From Chelonoidis abingdonii (taxonomy: Eukaryota > Chordata > Testudines > Testudinidae), in contig NC_133777.1 of assembly GCF_003597395.2 (NCBI RefSeq), positions 7,598,689 through 7,662,688 of the forward strand: DNA of 64,000 bases, read 5' to 3'. A program made the translations under genes and the position numbers. This document shows, one piece after another, positions 1 through 14,163 of the stretch; position 1 is the stretch's first letter, and each line of letters begins with the position of its first letter. The notes under the pieces are model-generated. The model had not been told where the DNA came from, did not search any database, and was given only the letters and a program-made list of their open reading frames with translations.

Positions 1-1575
1 TCTATACAGATACCACCCAGTTGTACATCTTCCTCGTCTCATTCTTTGATGCTCAATCTGCCTATCAGCTCTTGGCTGGATCAGAACCTATCTACTCGAG
101 GATTCAATGAAATCCTCTTCTTGGCACAAAAAAGCCCTCTTTTACCATGTGACTTCAACTTTAATACCCAAACCAGAAATCTTAGTGGTATCTTTGAGCC
201 TGAAGATTTTTCCTTCCACATGGCCTTTTTTTGGGGTGGTGGTGGAGGTGGTGTAATTCTACTCACCATTCCCAGAATATCACCAGAATTTACCCACCTT
301 TGCCTGGATTTTGCCTTTGCAGAAATCTTTATTCATGCATTAGTCACTTCTCCTCACAGTTGTATTAATATCCTGGTTTTACTGAATCCACAATTTTTAA
401 AACTTCAGGGAGTTTAGAATTCTGGAGCACTATAAAAGTACTCTCTTAGTCCAGGAAGCCGGAATAGATGCATCTGACTCTTCAGTCACTTTTGCTGGCT
501 CCCTATTCATCTGTACGTCCAATTCAAAACTGCCCCTGGTTTTGAAAACTCCATGATTTGCTTCTCTCCCACACCCCATGGCAACTTTACAGTTGGGGGG
601 ATAGGGGGAAGGGGAATCGTGTCCAATTGTGTTTCTCTACCTTACAGCAGAGTTAAGTATCACACTTGACAATGCATTATGCTCTATGTGAACATTAAAT
701 GTGTAACAAACTGCGCTGTGAAGCGTTTTTCAGGCGCTTGTCCAGCTGTTTTGAGCCTCAGGAGGCTGAACCAGAGCACAAATGTAGTTCTATCCCAGAT
801 GCATCATTTCCCCTGTACAAAATGGTTTAAGTCAGTAGGTCTGTTTTGTTTTTAAAAAACTGTCATAATAGCTGTGAATGAAAGATTTGAGTTAAGGTGT
901 CTTCCTTAACCTTCACTCAACCATATCATGGTATTATAGCTCAGAGCAGGCAAGATTAGTATCTATTCTAACACCCAGCAATGCCAATCATAACAGTCTG
1001 GCTGAAGGACAGTCTCAGCTTTCCATTTTCTTATTTAATTTATTTTCACTTATTATGAGTGAGGTTAGTATCTTCAAGAAGTGCTGCACTGACAGTCCTG
1101 GAGACTGAAGTCCTCTATCCACGTAACAAGCATGAGTAACGTAGGCTCTCTTACATTGTGCCTCAGCCAGGCCTGGAGAGCCCATTTCTAAAGGTGAGTG
1201 GGCAGAGAACTCTCCATGGCCCGTTTGACCCATGGCTTCTCTGCAGACAGCACCACGAAGGGGGATATTTACTACTAATTGTGTCGGAGGTTTTTGTGAT
1301 ATGCATACATAGCCCTGGGTGCTGGATTGAGAGCCAAACTCATTTCTCATAGAATACAACCAGTAGATTATCACATGGCAACTGATTTTGGTCACACTTT
1401 GTTAGAGATTAAAATCAAACAAAACCAACCACAACAAATTTAAGTGCATGTTATGTACTACAAGATGGCTGAGGAATATTGCTGTGGGAATATGTTAGTT
1501 TGCTTTGTTGGTTGCCATTATTTCTTCTTTGTGGACAGCAGAAGGGAGCAAGATTCTGTTTGCCATATGTTGTAC
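1..1575 (-). other. USP22: USP22 intron after the exon at 1576-1734 (partial)
   Basis: Intronic sequence downstream, in gene direction, of the exon ending at 1576; the next exon lies beyond position 1. I see no exon, RNA gene or clear repeat here. A short G-rich patch (about 595-615) and AT-rich stretches are the only compositional features. Small ORFs in this interval have no recognisable domains and are taken as chance. Confidence 0.8.
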
Positions 1576-1734
1576 CTTCGCAAGCAGTCTGTGAGCGTGG
1601 TGGTGCCCGATACATGGCTTTCCCCATTCACCACACTGCCGTCACTCCCTGGGCTTAGTGGCCAAAATGGTGTAGAAGAGCCTGGCAAATCCAAACTGAT
1701 GTCCCAGAACGGGTCTATCGTTGTGGAAACACCA
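1576..1734 (-). CDS. USP22: USP22 coding exon (USP domain, probably exon 8)
   Basis: A 159-nt exon of ubiquitin carboxyl-terminal hydrolase 22, the deubiquitinase of the SAGA coactivator that removes ubiquitin from histones H2B and H2A in the nucleus. Read on the minus strand it encodes [18 protein letters not shown], then the Ser/Pro-rich stretch [20 protein letters not shown], and ends [10 protein letters not shown], matching human residues about 315-368 with only conservative changes (SDGS for SEGN). It is preceded by a pyrimidine-rich acceptor (CTTTTTCCTAG-like) and followed by GTACAA, a mediocre donor. It enters in phase 2 (completing His with one base) and leaves in phase 2, consistent with the exon at 3802-3907. 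It lies within the catalytic USP domain, in the segment between the zinc-binding part and the C-terminal His/Asp boxes, which are outside the window. Confidence 0.97.
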
Positions 1735-3983
<2,249 letters not shown>

Positions 3984-4137
3984 TCATATTCACTGTATAT
4001 TTAAGAAAACAAGGGTTCAAGAACACGCCTCTGGTGGAGTATAAAACACCGTGGAAAAAAGTTTAAATGCAATTTTGTGTTTCAGCAGAGATGGGGCTTT
4101 AAGGTAATGTGGACAGCCAGCCAATCTCAGTTCTACT

Positions 4138-5237
4138 CTGAGGCCAGGTCTACACTGCGACTTTAAATCGGTTTAATGGCCGATATACCGATTTAACGCT
4201 GTATCCGTTCACATGACGTCGTCATTAATATCGAGTTAAACGGCTCCTTAAATCGATTTCGGAACTCCTCCCAAACGAGAGGAGTAGCGCTAAATTCGAT
4301 AGTGATAACTCGGATTAGGGTTCATGTGGACGGAAATCGACGTTATTGGCCTCCGGGCGGCATCCCAGAGTGCAGCACTGACCGCTCTGGACAGCAATCT
4401 GAACTCGGATGCAGCGGGCAGGTAAACAGGAAAAGCCCCGCGAACTTTTGAATTACATTTCCTGCTTGCCCAGCGTGGAGCTCTGATCAGCACGGCTGGC
4501 GATGCAGTCTGAAATCGAAAAAGAGCTCCAGCATAGACCGTACGGGAGATACTAGGTCTGATCGCTGTATGGGGAGACAAATCTGTTGTATCCAGCTCCG
4601 TTACAGAACACGAAATGCCAAAGCGTTTGAATAAAAAACTCCAGGATACACAGCGCTGCGTGACAAGCGTAACGGGAAGCCAGAGACTCAAATGGACGCT
4701 CATGAAGGGAGGGAGGGGGTACTGAGGACTCCAGCTATCCCACAGTCCACAGCAGTCTCTGAAAATTATTTGCATTCTTGGCTGAGCTCCCAATGTCTGT
4801 AGGTTCAAACACAGTGTCTGGCGTGGTTCAGGGAACAGCTCCTCAGTTTATTTCCCCCCACCACCACGTGAAAAAAAAAAGGGAAAGATTGCTGTGCTAT
4901 GGCGTTTGCTCAATGCACTCCGCGAAAAAGGCGCCAAAGGGTTGTCTGCTGCCTTCACAAAGGGAGGGGTGAGGCTGTACCCAGCACCACCCGGGGAAAT
5001 GTTTTCTGCCCCATCAGGCACTGTGCTCTCAACACGGAAGTGGGAACTATGGGATAGCTGAGGAACAGCTACCCACAGTGCACCGCTCCTGAAATCGATG
5101 GTAGCTTTGGACCATGGACGCAAACAATCGATTTTAGGATCCCACTGTGGACGCGCTAAACCGATTTTATTAGATCTGTTTTGTAATATCGGTTTAAGCT
5201 AATTCGAAATAATCGTGCAGTGTAGACGTACCCTGAG
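4138..5237. mobile_element. TIR DNA transposon, copy 1 (non-autonomous, 1.1 kb)
   Basis: A 1100-bp element bounded by 21-bp terminal inverted repeats, CTGAGGCCAGGTCTACACTGC on the left and the complement of CTCAGGGTACGTCTACACTGC on the right (17 of 21 bases match). A nearly identical copy lies at 39590-40684 in the same orientation. The interior is enriched in short palindromes (tgacgtcgtca, ccgatataccg) and AATCGATTT-like words. A decayed reading frame around 4500-4720 resembles, from memory, the Myb/SANT-like protein carried by Harbinger-type turtle transposons, but it is truncated and frameshifted. I could not find a target-site duplication, so the superfamily is tentative. Confidence 0.85.
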
Positions 5238-5864
5238 ATAGCCCACTCTTGCTTTGTAGAGTGATCTGCTTTGCTCTGTCAGGTATGAGGGTTGGTTCCA
5301 AAGCTAAAAGGTGCTGCCAAGGCAGCTAATGAAAATGACTATTTAAAAACCACTAACAGGGCCACTGAGTGGCATTCGCAGTTGAATAAACAGACAGCCT
5401 TTGCTGTAGCAGCAGTGATTTCCACACAGGTAAAGCACACAAGTGTGTGCTATTTTCTTACATTAATTCAGAGGATAGGTTATGCAGAGATGAAGATAAT
5501 GGCTATTTTTAACTGTCCTTCCTTAATCAGCTTGCTAGAGCAAAAGACTAAGGTTGTGCTAAGGCTCCATTAACTTTCAGTCTGGTGCCTATATCCTATC
5601 CTTTCATCATAATCACTGTCCTTGTGTTCTGAAGTTTTCATCAGTAAGAAAAAGAAAGATAGTAAAGCTCTCTGGGAGGCTAGACTATAAGGTAAAGTCA
5701 TGTCTACTTCAAGCTTATTCATGGAGAGACTGAAGCTTCTCTGCTTTATGACTGGGATCTTAATGGCATTAACTGAATGCACCATTCATAAAGGTTTGGT
5801 CTAGCAATCCTAATGCAGGTCTGATTACCAAGAACTCTAAAATACAAATCTCTGCTCTGATACA

Positions 5865-5998
5865 CATTCTTTATCCAGCTTTGGGCAATTCTTAGCCTCT
5901 GTGCCTCAGTTTCCTCATTACTAAAATGAGGATAATACATTTACTTTTCTACCTTACAAGGTTGTTGTGAGGATGAATCAAAGTCTGCGAAGTGCTTA
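5865..5998 (+). mobile_element. MIR SINE fragment
   Basis: The stretch containing gcctctgtgcctcagtttcc, then ctaaaatgaggataata and acaaggttgttgtgaggat follows the conserved core order of MIR, an ancient tRNA-derived CORE-SINE of amniotes. It is on the plus strand, antisense to USP22. Sequence is well preserved in the core; ends are indistinct. Confidence 0.8.
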
Positions 5999-6473
5999 CT
6001 CCTGTATCTACAGTAGGGTGACTGTTGTTGAAACAACACATACACATGGGTGGAACCAGTTCACAACAGCTGGTAACTATTTCGTAAAGTATGTTTTGAA
6101 ATTTTTTCCAAAAATCTATTATAACAGAGGCTGCTAGCACAGCTAGAATTAGGTTAAGAAGTGCAAACACTAAAAATTGCTTTAGACTATATTTTAGTTT
6201 CAGAAATGGAATACTAAGGAGGCTTAGCACTCAATCAACAGAGCTCCTAAAAAAGATTTTCAATCACTAGGACAAAAGAGCAAACTAAAAGCATACAAAA
6301 GCAGAAAAAATTTGAGTTACATTTCAAGTACTTTAATTTGGCTCTGACTGTTTACAATAATCTAATAGCAACAGATTTTTAAAACTGAAATTATGGAAAA
6401 TTGTTGAAAATATAAATTGACGGACTGACAAAAATTCCAACCTGTGCCTAATGTGGAATAAATGAGATAAGAT

Positions 6474-6616
6474 CATAAGAATGGCCATACTGGGTCCGAC
6501 CAAAGGTCCATCTAGCCCAGTATCCTGTTTTCTGACAGTGGCCAATGCCAGATGCCCAATAGGAAATGAACAGAACAGGGAATCAAGTGATCCATCCCTG
6601 CCTGTCCTGGTTAAGA
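6474..6616 (-). mobile_element. CR1 LINE 3' fragment
   Basis: The plus strand reads agaatggccatactgggtcc, then aggtccatctagcccagtat and gacagtggccaatgccaga, which is the complement of the 3' end of reptile CR1 elements. The LINE sense strand is therefore minus, the same as USP22. It is 5'-truncated, as usual for CR1. Confidence 0.85.
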
Positions 6617-7515
6617 GGTGAGAATTACTTAGTCACACTGGGTTTTTTAGGTTAATTATATCCTAAATGGCTCAGAGAAGATCTCAGAGATTCTGCAGCT
6701 TCTTGCCTTACAGGTACTTCTGGTCACTAAAACATACTCAGGAATCGTTTGCAAGAAAGAGAAACAAATGGCTTAAGTAAATAACATTTTAAAAAAAAGT
6801 TAGAATATACACATTGCAAGTAGATTTACAGTCTAGTTTTAGAACAAAGTGCTCCTGGCTGAAAGTTGCATCAGCCCCTACACCTTGGAAATTTATGATT
6901 TAGAGTTTCAACGTGTGGATTTCTAAAATACAGGTTTCAGTTACCCTATTCCTGAATCTAGAACCTTCAAGATTTTTAAAAGGTTTAAGTTATGCTCAAA
7001 GTTCAAATCAATCTAATGAATTCTTTAAGAATATAAACCCTTGCTGTTCACCTTTATAAAAGACCATTTATAATTTGTAACACATGGATTTTAATAGTGA
7101 TTTAAGATATTTTATCTTCGTTTTTAAATTTGCATTTCAGTTCCCCTTTAAAGATACTGTAGAGATAGTTATGTCACTATAATCCCATCATCTGAAATTA
7201 ATTCCCCGCCCCACCCCCCTTCTTGTTTTGGAGTGGGCAGAACCAGAGAAACAGGCTCCACGGATTTTCATTGGTCCTCAGCTAATGTCCCCACTGCATA
7301 CTTTAATAGACAGCCATTTCTGCCCACAGGAGACTAAGAATACTCCCTTTTCAATTACACAAGTCAATTAGGCTCAGTGATGAGGGGGTCTCAAAAGAAT
7401 ATCTTGCAAGCTTGTTCACAGTTAAACAGAAGGGCATTACCACTCACATCATCTCCCATGACATCTGGTTAGAAAGACGGAAAAAAATAATACTGCCACC
7501 TCCTCGCACTTGTCA

Positions 7516-7556
7516 GTCTATATCTATATCTCTCTCTCTATATCTCTCTATATAAA
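7516..7556. repeat. Simple repeat, TATC/CT-rich microsatellite
   Basis: Alternating tatatc and tctctc tracts of about 40 bp, followed by a short A run. Confidence 0.8.
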
Positions 7557-7854
7557 AAAGGAACTGAAAAGAGGCGGGGAGAGGAAACATTACGCACTTG
7601 AATACTAGCAGCTGGAACTGACTGTGCTGTTGTAGTTAAGGTTCTATTCAGCATATTCATCATATCATGCGGTAAATTCTACTTTCACAGGCTCATACAA
7701 TAGCCATAAGAAATCACACCACGTACAACAGGAATTTCTCATAAAAGAAAATCAACCAAAGTTTTTTTTTTATTTAAAAAAAACACACACCATACCTCAC
7801 AATTGCTTGAATATATGCATATACAAATTGCTCTGATTAAATAAATATAAATAT

Positions 7855-7980
7855 ATATATGGAGATATACCTATCTCATAGAACTGGAAGGGATCCCAAA
7901 AGGTCAGCCCCCTCAAGGATTGAACTCACAACCCTGGGTTTAGCAGACCAGTGCTCATACCACTAAGCTATCCCTCCTCA
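7855..7980 (-). mobile_element. tRNA-derived SINE (turtle polIII/Cry type)
   Basis: On the minus strand the element starts with a tRNA-like head. An A box (TAGCTTAGTGG, about 7960-7970) and a B box (GAGTTCAATCC within 7917-7933) are both well preserved. The head is followed by a short tail with ctatgagataggtatatctcc that resembles a CR1 3' tail, as known for turtle SINEs mobilised by CR1. The 3' end runs into an AT-rich simple repeat (about 7840-7860). The internal promoter looks intact. It is not a functional tRNA because the acceptor stem and anticodon arm do not pair properly. Confidence 0.8.
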
Positions 7981-7984
7981 TTGT

Positions 7985-8400
7985 GCATTTCTTCCAATTC
8001 CCCCTCTCTGCCTCCACTACACCCCCCAACCCCCTTCTCCACAATTCACACTCCCCACTTCCACTCACTCCCTGGCTGGCCTCCACTGTTAACCCTCCCC
8101 ACATATATACACCCTATCCCCCTTGCTCCATCCACTGCACCCAAACCCCAGTCACTAGTCCCACTATTCACCCTCCCTACATCACATTCCAAACCCCCAC
8201 ACTACACCCCCCAACCTCCCCTTCTGGCCCCTACTATTCATCCTCCCCACATACACCCTCAACCTCACTCGCTGGCCCCCATTATTTACCTTCCCCACAT
8301 ACACCCCATGCCCCTTGCTGGCCCACACTACATCCCCCAACCTCGCTCGCTAGCCCCCATTTATCCACCCTCCCCACATACACCCAGCCCTGCCCGCCCC
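7985..8400. repeat. C-rich degenerate minisatellite-like block
   Basis: Strongly strand-asymmetric DNA (almost no G on the plus strand) in which the motif ctccccacatacaccc recurs several times (for example near 8095, 8240, 8295 and 8375) together with ctggcccc and cccccaacctc. Spacing is about 55-80 bp with many changes, so it is a decayed tandem repeat. It keeps several frames open and gives a 215-codon ORF (7951-8598) that is low-complexity Pro/His/Ser and not a gene. The last part (8390-8530) turns into balanced GC-rich sequence. Confidence 0.7.
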
Positions 8401-11400
8401 AGCAGCACTCCTGGCGGCCCCGGGGAGAAAGAGGCCAGGGGCTCCAGGCCCCACCACCACCGAGGTGGAGCAAGATCCGGACGCGTCTGCCGCTTGGGCT
8501 CGTGCAGCCGCAAACAAAAGGCCAAGGCGCAGAAGGTGTTCCCTCCCTCTATTGTTAAACAGCTTGGATTTAGATTAAATGTAAACATTTTACAATAAGC
8601 CTAATAGTGTAATCATTTCCTTAATTTGGAAAACTGAAAGAGTGGCAACAGTTCACAAGTAGTAGTTCCTTTAAGTATATGAGATGTTCCTTCATATGCA
8701 TACTAGATATGTTTATAGAAAGGCCATAAAATCATCTGCAAACATTATAGCAGCATTTGCATGTTCGTTTCTCCAGAGTCTGGCACTTCTTTAAAGGTAT
8801 CACAATGCTTTGTTTTACAACCATAGTTTTTTATTTTTAACTAAAAAAGGGACACATCAGAAATTAAGTCCTTCAGCTTAACGTTGGGGACATGTGCTAT
8901 GAACATATACTTGTTCCATACCTCTGTTGAAAAGTTCCATTCTCACAAGCAGGTAATACTTACTGAAATTTATAAGAAACTCAGAAGACTAGAAGTTTTG
9001 CAGATTTCTCTCCCTTACCTGTTCACAAGAACTAGGCAGTCAGGCAGAATGTGTGACAGTACAGCGCAACATGCACACCCCTGATTCCCAAACCCAGAAT
9101 TCTGGATTTGCTGTATGTCACTTAGAATCCAAACTTCTCAGCTACGTGGCAAACCTTATCAGGGGTAGGTGCTGACAGGTTCTTCAGAATCAGAAGAAAA
9201 TATATATAACGTCAGGCTCAACATCAGACTTGTCAATTTTGACAATGACCCTTTAAAATTACTAGGCTGTAAAAGCTAGAGTCTAAACAGTAATGTTATT
9301 TGAATTTAATTTTTGTATGCAGTATTCTACTGTATTTTGAAAATGCAGCTACTGTAATGGACCAGCTTTTGTTCATAGTTCAATCTGCTCAAGACTGTTA
9401 TATGCCATACTACAGCTCAATATCTCCTCCTCCGCAGTGACTCAGGCCTGCATCTGCTGCTACCCATTAGTGCCTGTGCTACTCTTTGCTGCTTGGTTGG
9501 TGGTGTCCTTGCAACAAGAATAGTCAGCCAGTGGGGCTTTCATCTTTAACAGGGACCTCCATAGGCCTGAATTTCAACCTTTAACTGTGGTCTTGCACAC
9601 AAAGGTTGGCCTACATATGGAGCTACTCCATACAACTCCGTGTGTGGACTCTTATCCTGGGATTAGCAAATCCACACATGGAGTTATTCCAGACTAACTA
9701 CTATGCTTTAAATTCACACCCTACCTTAATCTGAATGAACTTTCAAGTACAGCCAAGACCTAAAAGAAGAAAGAGAAACTAACTAGGTACAAATTATCCT
9801 ATGTTCTGGGATACATACTAGATTGAAACAAAAAATGTTCAGATGTCATCAGCTCCATTTTTCAGGGGCGCTTGTAAGATTGGCACTCTTAGGTGGATTT
9901 CTTTCAAAGAAGGGGTCATTAAGCTTAGACTGATGTCACCTTAAAGCTAATTTTCCAATTTTCAGGCAGGGCAGCATTATACATTTTTACTTTTCTTTAA
10001 TACAAGTTTAGAGATTTGCAAATCCCAGAGAATCCCACATCAAACACTGGGATGGCAAGTTGCAAACAATGCCTTTACATCTGGTCTACTGTATAAAAAT
10101 GTAAGCAACAGAGGTCAGGTAACTGTTCTACACATTTTCTGTACCTTCTTCAGTTCAGGTCAAGACTTCAAAGTCTGCATATTAATTTGTCATACATGAT
10201 TATTTAGAGGTCCAAGTCTCAAAATTATGGTTTTAAGATACATGCCAATAGACTGTCTGATATGCAGTTTACTCCTCAGGCAAATAAAGTGCAAGATGGG
10301 AAAACAGAGCAAGATCTCACTGCCTGCCCAAGGCAGTCTGAGCTTTAAACCCACTTTGTCTTGTTGAGATAAAATCCAATAAAGATCAAAGCCTGAATCT
10401 CAACAGTGAGCAAGGTGGTGGAAGTGGCCCTCAGCTACAGCATCTGCAAGTGCCCAGATACGATGCTGCCATAACAACATAACCATTAAAATTACCCTGG
10501 CCAGTGAGGCAAATACAAAGCACATTGCCATTTATTAACCTGCATAATCTCGCTGAAAATGCTTAAGAGCCCAAATAAGGGTTTTTTTAAAGCTAGAGGC
10601 AGAAGACAGCAATGCAACATTCAGACTTCAGAGAAGGGTCAGGTGCCACCATGAAGCTACTGGATTACCTGTTTTCAAGGACAGAGCAGTTTGCATTTTG
10701 GAGAAGAGGCAGGGAAGAGTAGTAAATCAACAATTCACCAGTTTTGTCTTCCCAGAGGCTCCCTCCCTTTTGCTAATCCATCATTTCGGCTGGAGAAAGC
10801 TCAATCTAGCTCCCTTTCCAACACGTCAACACTGTTTTTTCGATTGGCCCATTGGAAAGGAATGGGGTACAAGGCACAGGTGCTACAAAAGCAGGCCTGA
10901 TTCTCAGTTACTCTAAGATACTTTTATGCTACCCTTGCAGCAGAAAGGGGCATTAAAGTGGGGAAAAAACAGACCCCTGAGAATACCCATGCTTAGAGGC
11001 CCTTCCTGGCCAATGCAGAGCTGGCATAAAGCTTCTTTTCCAGCCCTGCTCCCTGGCATGGAGGGTGAATCAGGAGCATGGCTGGAGTGCACTGGTGTAT
11101 GATTATTCCATGTTTCCGAGGCCATTAGGGGACAATGAGAAACAGAGTATAAATTAAACCAGCTTCAGAGTTTCTCTGACTTACATCAGGGGTCAGGCAG
11201 GCTCCTGCATGGCCTGAGAATACATAGCTTTTAGCCACCTTAATTACACACTTCCATGATCCCCCTTTCCACTTAAAGTGAAGAAAAGGAGTAACTCAAA
11301 ATCAGTGCCCCTCTCTCCAGCTTGGGGCCCAAACAAATCCACACCACTCAACACACTCTTTTCCTGAAGACCATCAGCCTGGCCTAGATATGGACCTTTA

Positions 11401-14015
11401 GCTGCTTAGGTGTATAGTGGGTCTGAAACAGTGCTGCAAAGTTTAATTTTTACTACCACTAAATCTTGGTGGCGTATGTTTTACTACTCAAGCTTAAAAT
11501 GGAGTGTGCACATAAGATACTCCAAACTTCCCTCTGTTCTCAGGGTGAAGCGGACAGTGTTCTAAGAAGCTGGCGGGAGCGTATAGAGAAGAGACAAGAT
11601 TAATTTACAGTAAATAGCTCCACTACCCCTCATTCTAGTAGTTGAGCAATTATGCATTTTACAGCATAAAGGCACCGTGAAATTTGGGAGATTCCAAACC
11701 GATAGTCAGTAGTGACAGAGTGATGGCCAGCAGCAAGGGCTCCTGAACAAAGAAGTAGTGTTTGTGACTCTACACTTAAAATATTTTGATGGTAACATTT
11801 GAGATAGATTGCTACAGAACTGCAAGCCTCAAAAGCTCTGTCTAGCCAATTTGAATTTATACTACTGGCACAGGAGGAATATCTGATTAGTGCAGCATTA
11901 GTATGCATAATCTCACTAGCAGCAGTATCTAATGAGTACATAAATATATGTAACCAGGATGGTTTTCACAATATATAGCTAAACAACCCATTTCCTCCTG
12001 AAACAGTTTAAAGTATGTCCATACTAACCTCCTGGTTTGTGCAGGAATCAAACAGTTCAATAACTATCTCACTGTACCATTTACCTTGCAATGACGCAGT
12101 CTGCAAACCTATATCATCCCCTAAGGATGCCTCTGTTTCTTCAGCAATTGAGCTTTAAAAACCTTCTGAATGCACAGATGTCACGGTCCTGGCGTCTACA
12201 CTTCACCATTTACAGTATAATAATAGTTTGAGCTACCTGCATGGATGTAACCAACCCTTGGAATAACTGTTGCACAGCACTCACCTAAAGCTAGCATTGG
12301 ACAACATGGTAAACGATATCGTATGGTTGGAAACTTACTGACAGCTTGAAAAAACTCGAGAGAAATGTGAAATGCTCCCACATTCATCTGAATGAAATAT
12401 TAGCTCTGAAGCCTAATGACAACTTGAATGTCCTCTGTTACCACTGAGTATTTTAACAGAGCTGTGCAGCCACTGTACTTCCCTGCTTGGTTGGAAAGGG
12501 AAAACTTTCTCCTAGGCCTGTGGCGTAAAACACCCTTGGCTTGAATAAATTTCTGGCAGAGTGGGTGGGTGGAGAAGAGTAGAAAGCTTCTGTGATGGGC
12601 TGAATTGATCCAGAGGTTTTAGCAGTGGTGGGGGAATCTTGAGGAAGGCTCATTCTAGAGTTAGCTCTGTAAGATTTATCACATAGGTACATTACCTAAA
12701 GCTACTACTTGACTCTCAGTTGACAAAATATTTTCAGATACTTTAATATTAAACTTCAAAAGATTATTGGGACCTTTGCTGGCAGCTGCAAGCTCTCTCA
12801 TTACAGTTTCAGGGAGAAAGTTACCATTCTCACTTAGACTTGTCAATAAAAGCCCAAGAAATATAAAGTGGCTCGTAGCTAACAGATCAAGAAGCATCAA
12901 GAGTTGTAAGATCAATGACTCCGAAACTTTAAAAAGTCTAAAAGAAAAGTGTTCAAGTGTATAGACTGCTTCTTCAGGATCAGCAGAAAATGAGGGCAAA
13001 GTCCAGATAGAATCTATTATTTACATACACAGACACCCACTCCCCCTCTTTGGGAAGATACTTTGTCTATTATTAATCTGAACAAATACATTCACTGTAA
13101 TTACCCAGTATATTCAAACTTGCATTCCATAACGTACAAGGGTATTTCAAAGAAAAGCCAGACTCAAGACATTTCAGTGAAGCAGTGGTATTCTTCCCTC
13201 TGACAGTCCTCTTGTAAACCTCAAAACTCATTTGTTTGTAAAAGTGCCTACAGTGCTCTACAACTTCAAAAACAACAGCATCTAACATTTATAGCAGCAG
13301 ATTGTTTTAAGTGCAATAACACCTGAGGTATTTAAATAAAACGAGTGACAAGACAATAAATTTAGACTTATGGAGTATCAATTCCCTTTACGCACATCAA
13401 ATAACTAGTTTAGCTAACTGTGGGTCTGACAAACAAGGTTACATATACAGTATATTCTCTTCAGTTCACAGATTGTGTGTGTCTTAAACCTTTCTTAAAA
13501 TCTTGTTAGTTCATCTTTAAAAATGCGCTAATGAACACTTCAAGACTGAACGGATTTTGAGGTAAGGGTTCCATTCGGTGTCCCACTCAGAGTGCTGTTA
13601 AAATGTTGTGCATCACGAATACAGTACTATAAGCAAAACAGTCTTGGACACTTACTTTGCCTCCTTTTGTGTGTTTAGTCAGTACCTTATTGATACATTG
13701 AATAAAAGTTTAAAATACCTCAAGTATAAATACAATTTGGATGGCAATTTAAATTACAAGATACTGACTCACATAACCAATAAGGGCAAGCTCGTGACTC
13801 AAACCAATATGTGATCTCTCTCTCTCTAAATGTGGATATTTTGGCAGGAGGAAAAGTCTGTTTGATAGATGTATGAAAGAAACGCAAAAACACATTTAAA
13901 AAAGAATTTGCTAAATAGGGAGAATACTGTTTTGGAAGACCCAATTTAAGAAGAGATCTCTAACTTTTTTTGATTCACTATTCCTTGTTCATTGACATGC
14001 CAGTACAAGCCTTAC

Positions 14016-14163
14016 CTTTGCAGTGTCTGTGTAGCACATCTAATGCAGCAATGAGGAACTCGTGTGCATCCTGTTGCTCGTACCCTGCTAAATGCCTTGC
14101 ATGCGTCCATACCAGGTGCAATAACCTATATGGAATGTGAGGAGATCGGTGCCCAGAGTAAAA
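14016..14163 (-). CDS. USP22: USP22 coding exon (QQD/HEF segment of USP domain, probably exon 6)
   Basis: A 148-nt minus-strand exon beginning [19 protein letters not shown] and ending with [11 protein letters not shown] plus one base of Gly, matching human USP22 residues about 231-280. It contains the [11 protein letters not shown] motif, the conserved QQD box of USP-family cysteine proteases that shapes the catalytic cleft. The acceptor is TTTTCTTTGCTTTGAGCAG and the donor is AAAG|GTAAGG. It enters in phase 0 and leaves in phase 1, chaining with exons at 23068-23237 and 3802-3907. The only change from the human protein that I can see is Arg for Lys at about position 243. Confidence 0.97.

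Noticed and set aside
4290..4808. 172-codon minus-strand ORF
   Set aside because: Falls inside TIR transposon copy 1 on the strand opposite to its decayed gene; copy 2 has it broken by frameshifts.
7880..7980. Functional tRNA gene
   Set aside because: A and B boxes are present, but the arms do not pair as a tRNA and the sequence continues into a CR1-like tail, so it is a SINE.
7951..8598. 215-codon ORF and an overlapping 191-codon ORF on the plus strand
   Set aside because: They lie in a C-rich low-complexity repeat that removes stop codons from several frames; the products are Pro/His/Ser-rich with no domain.
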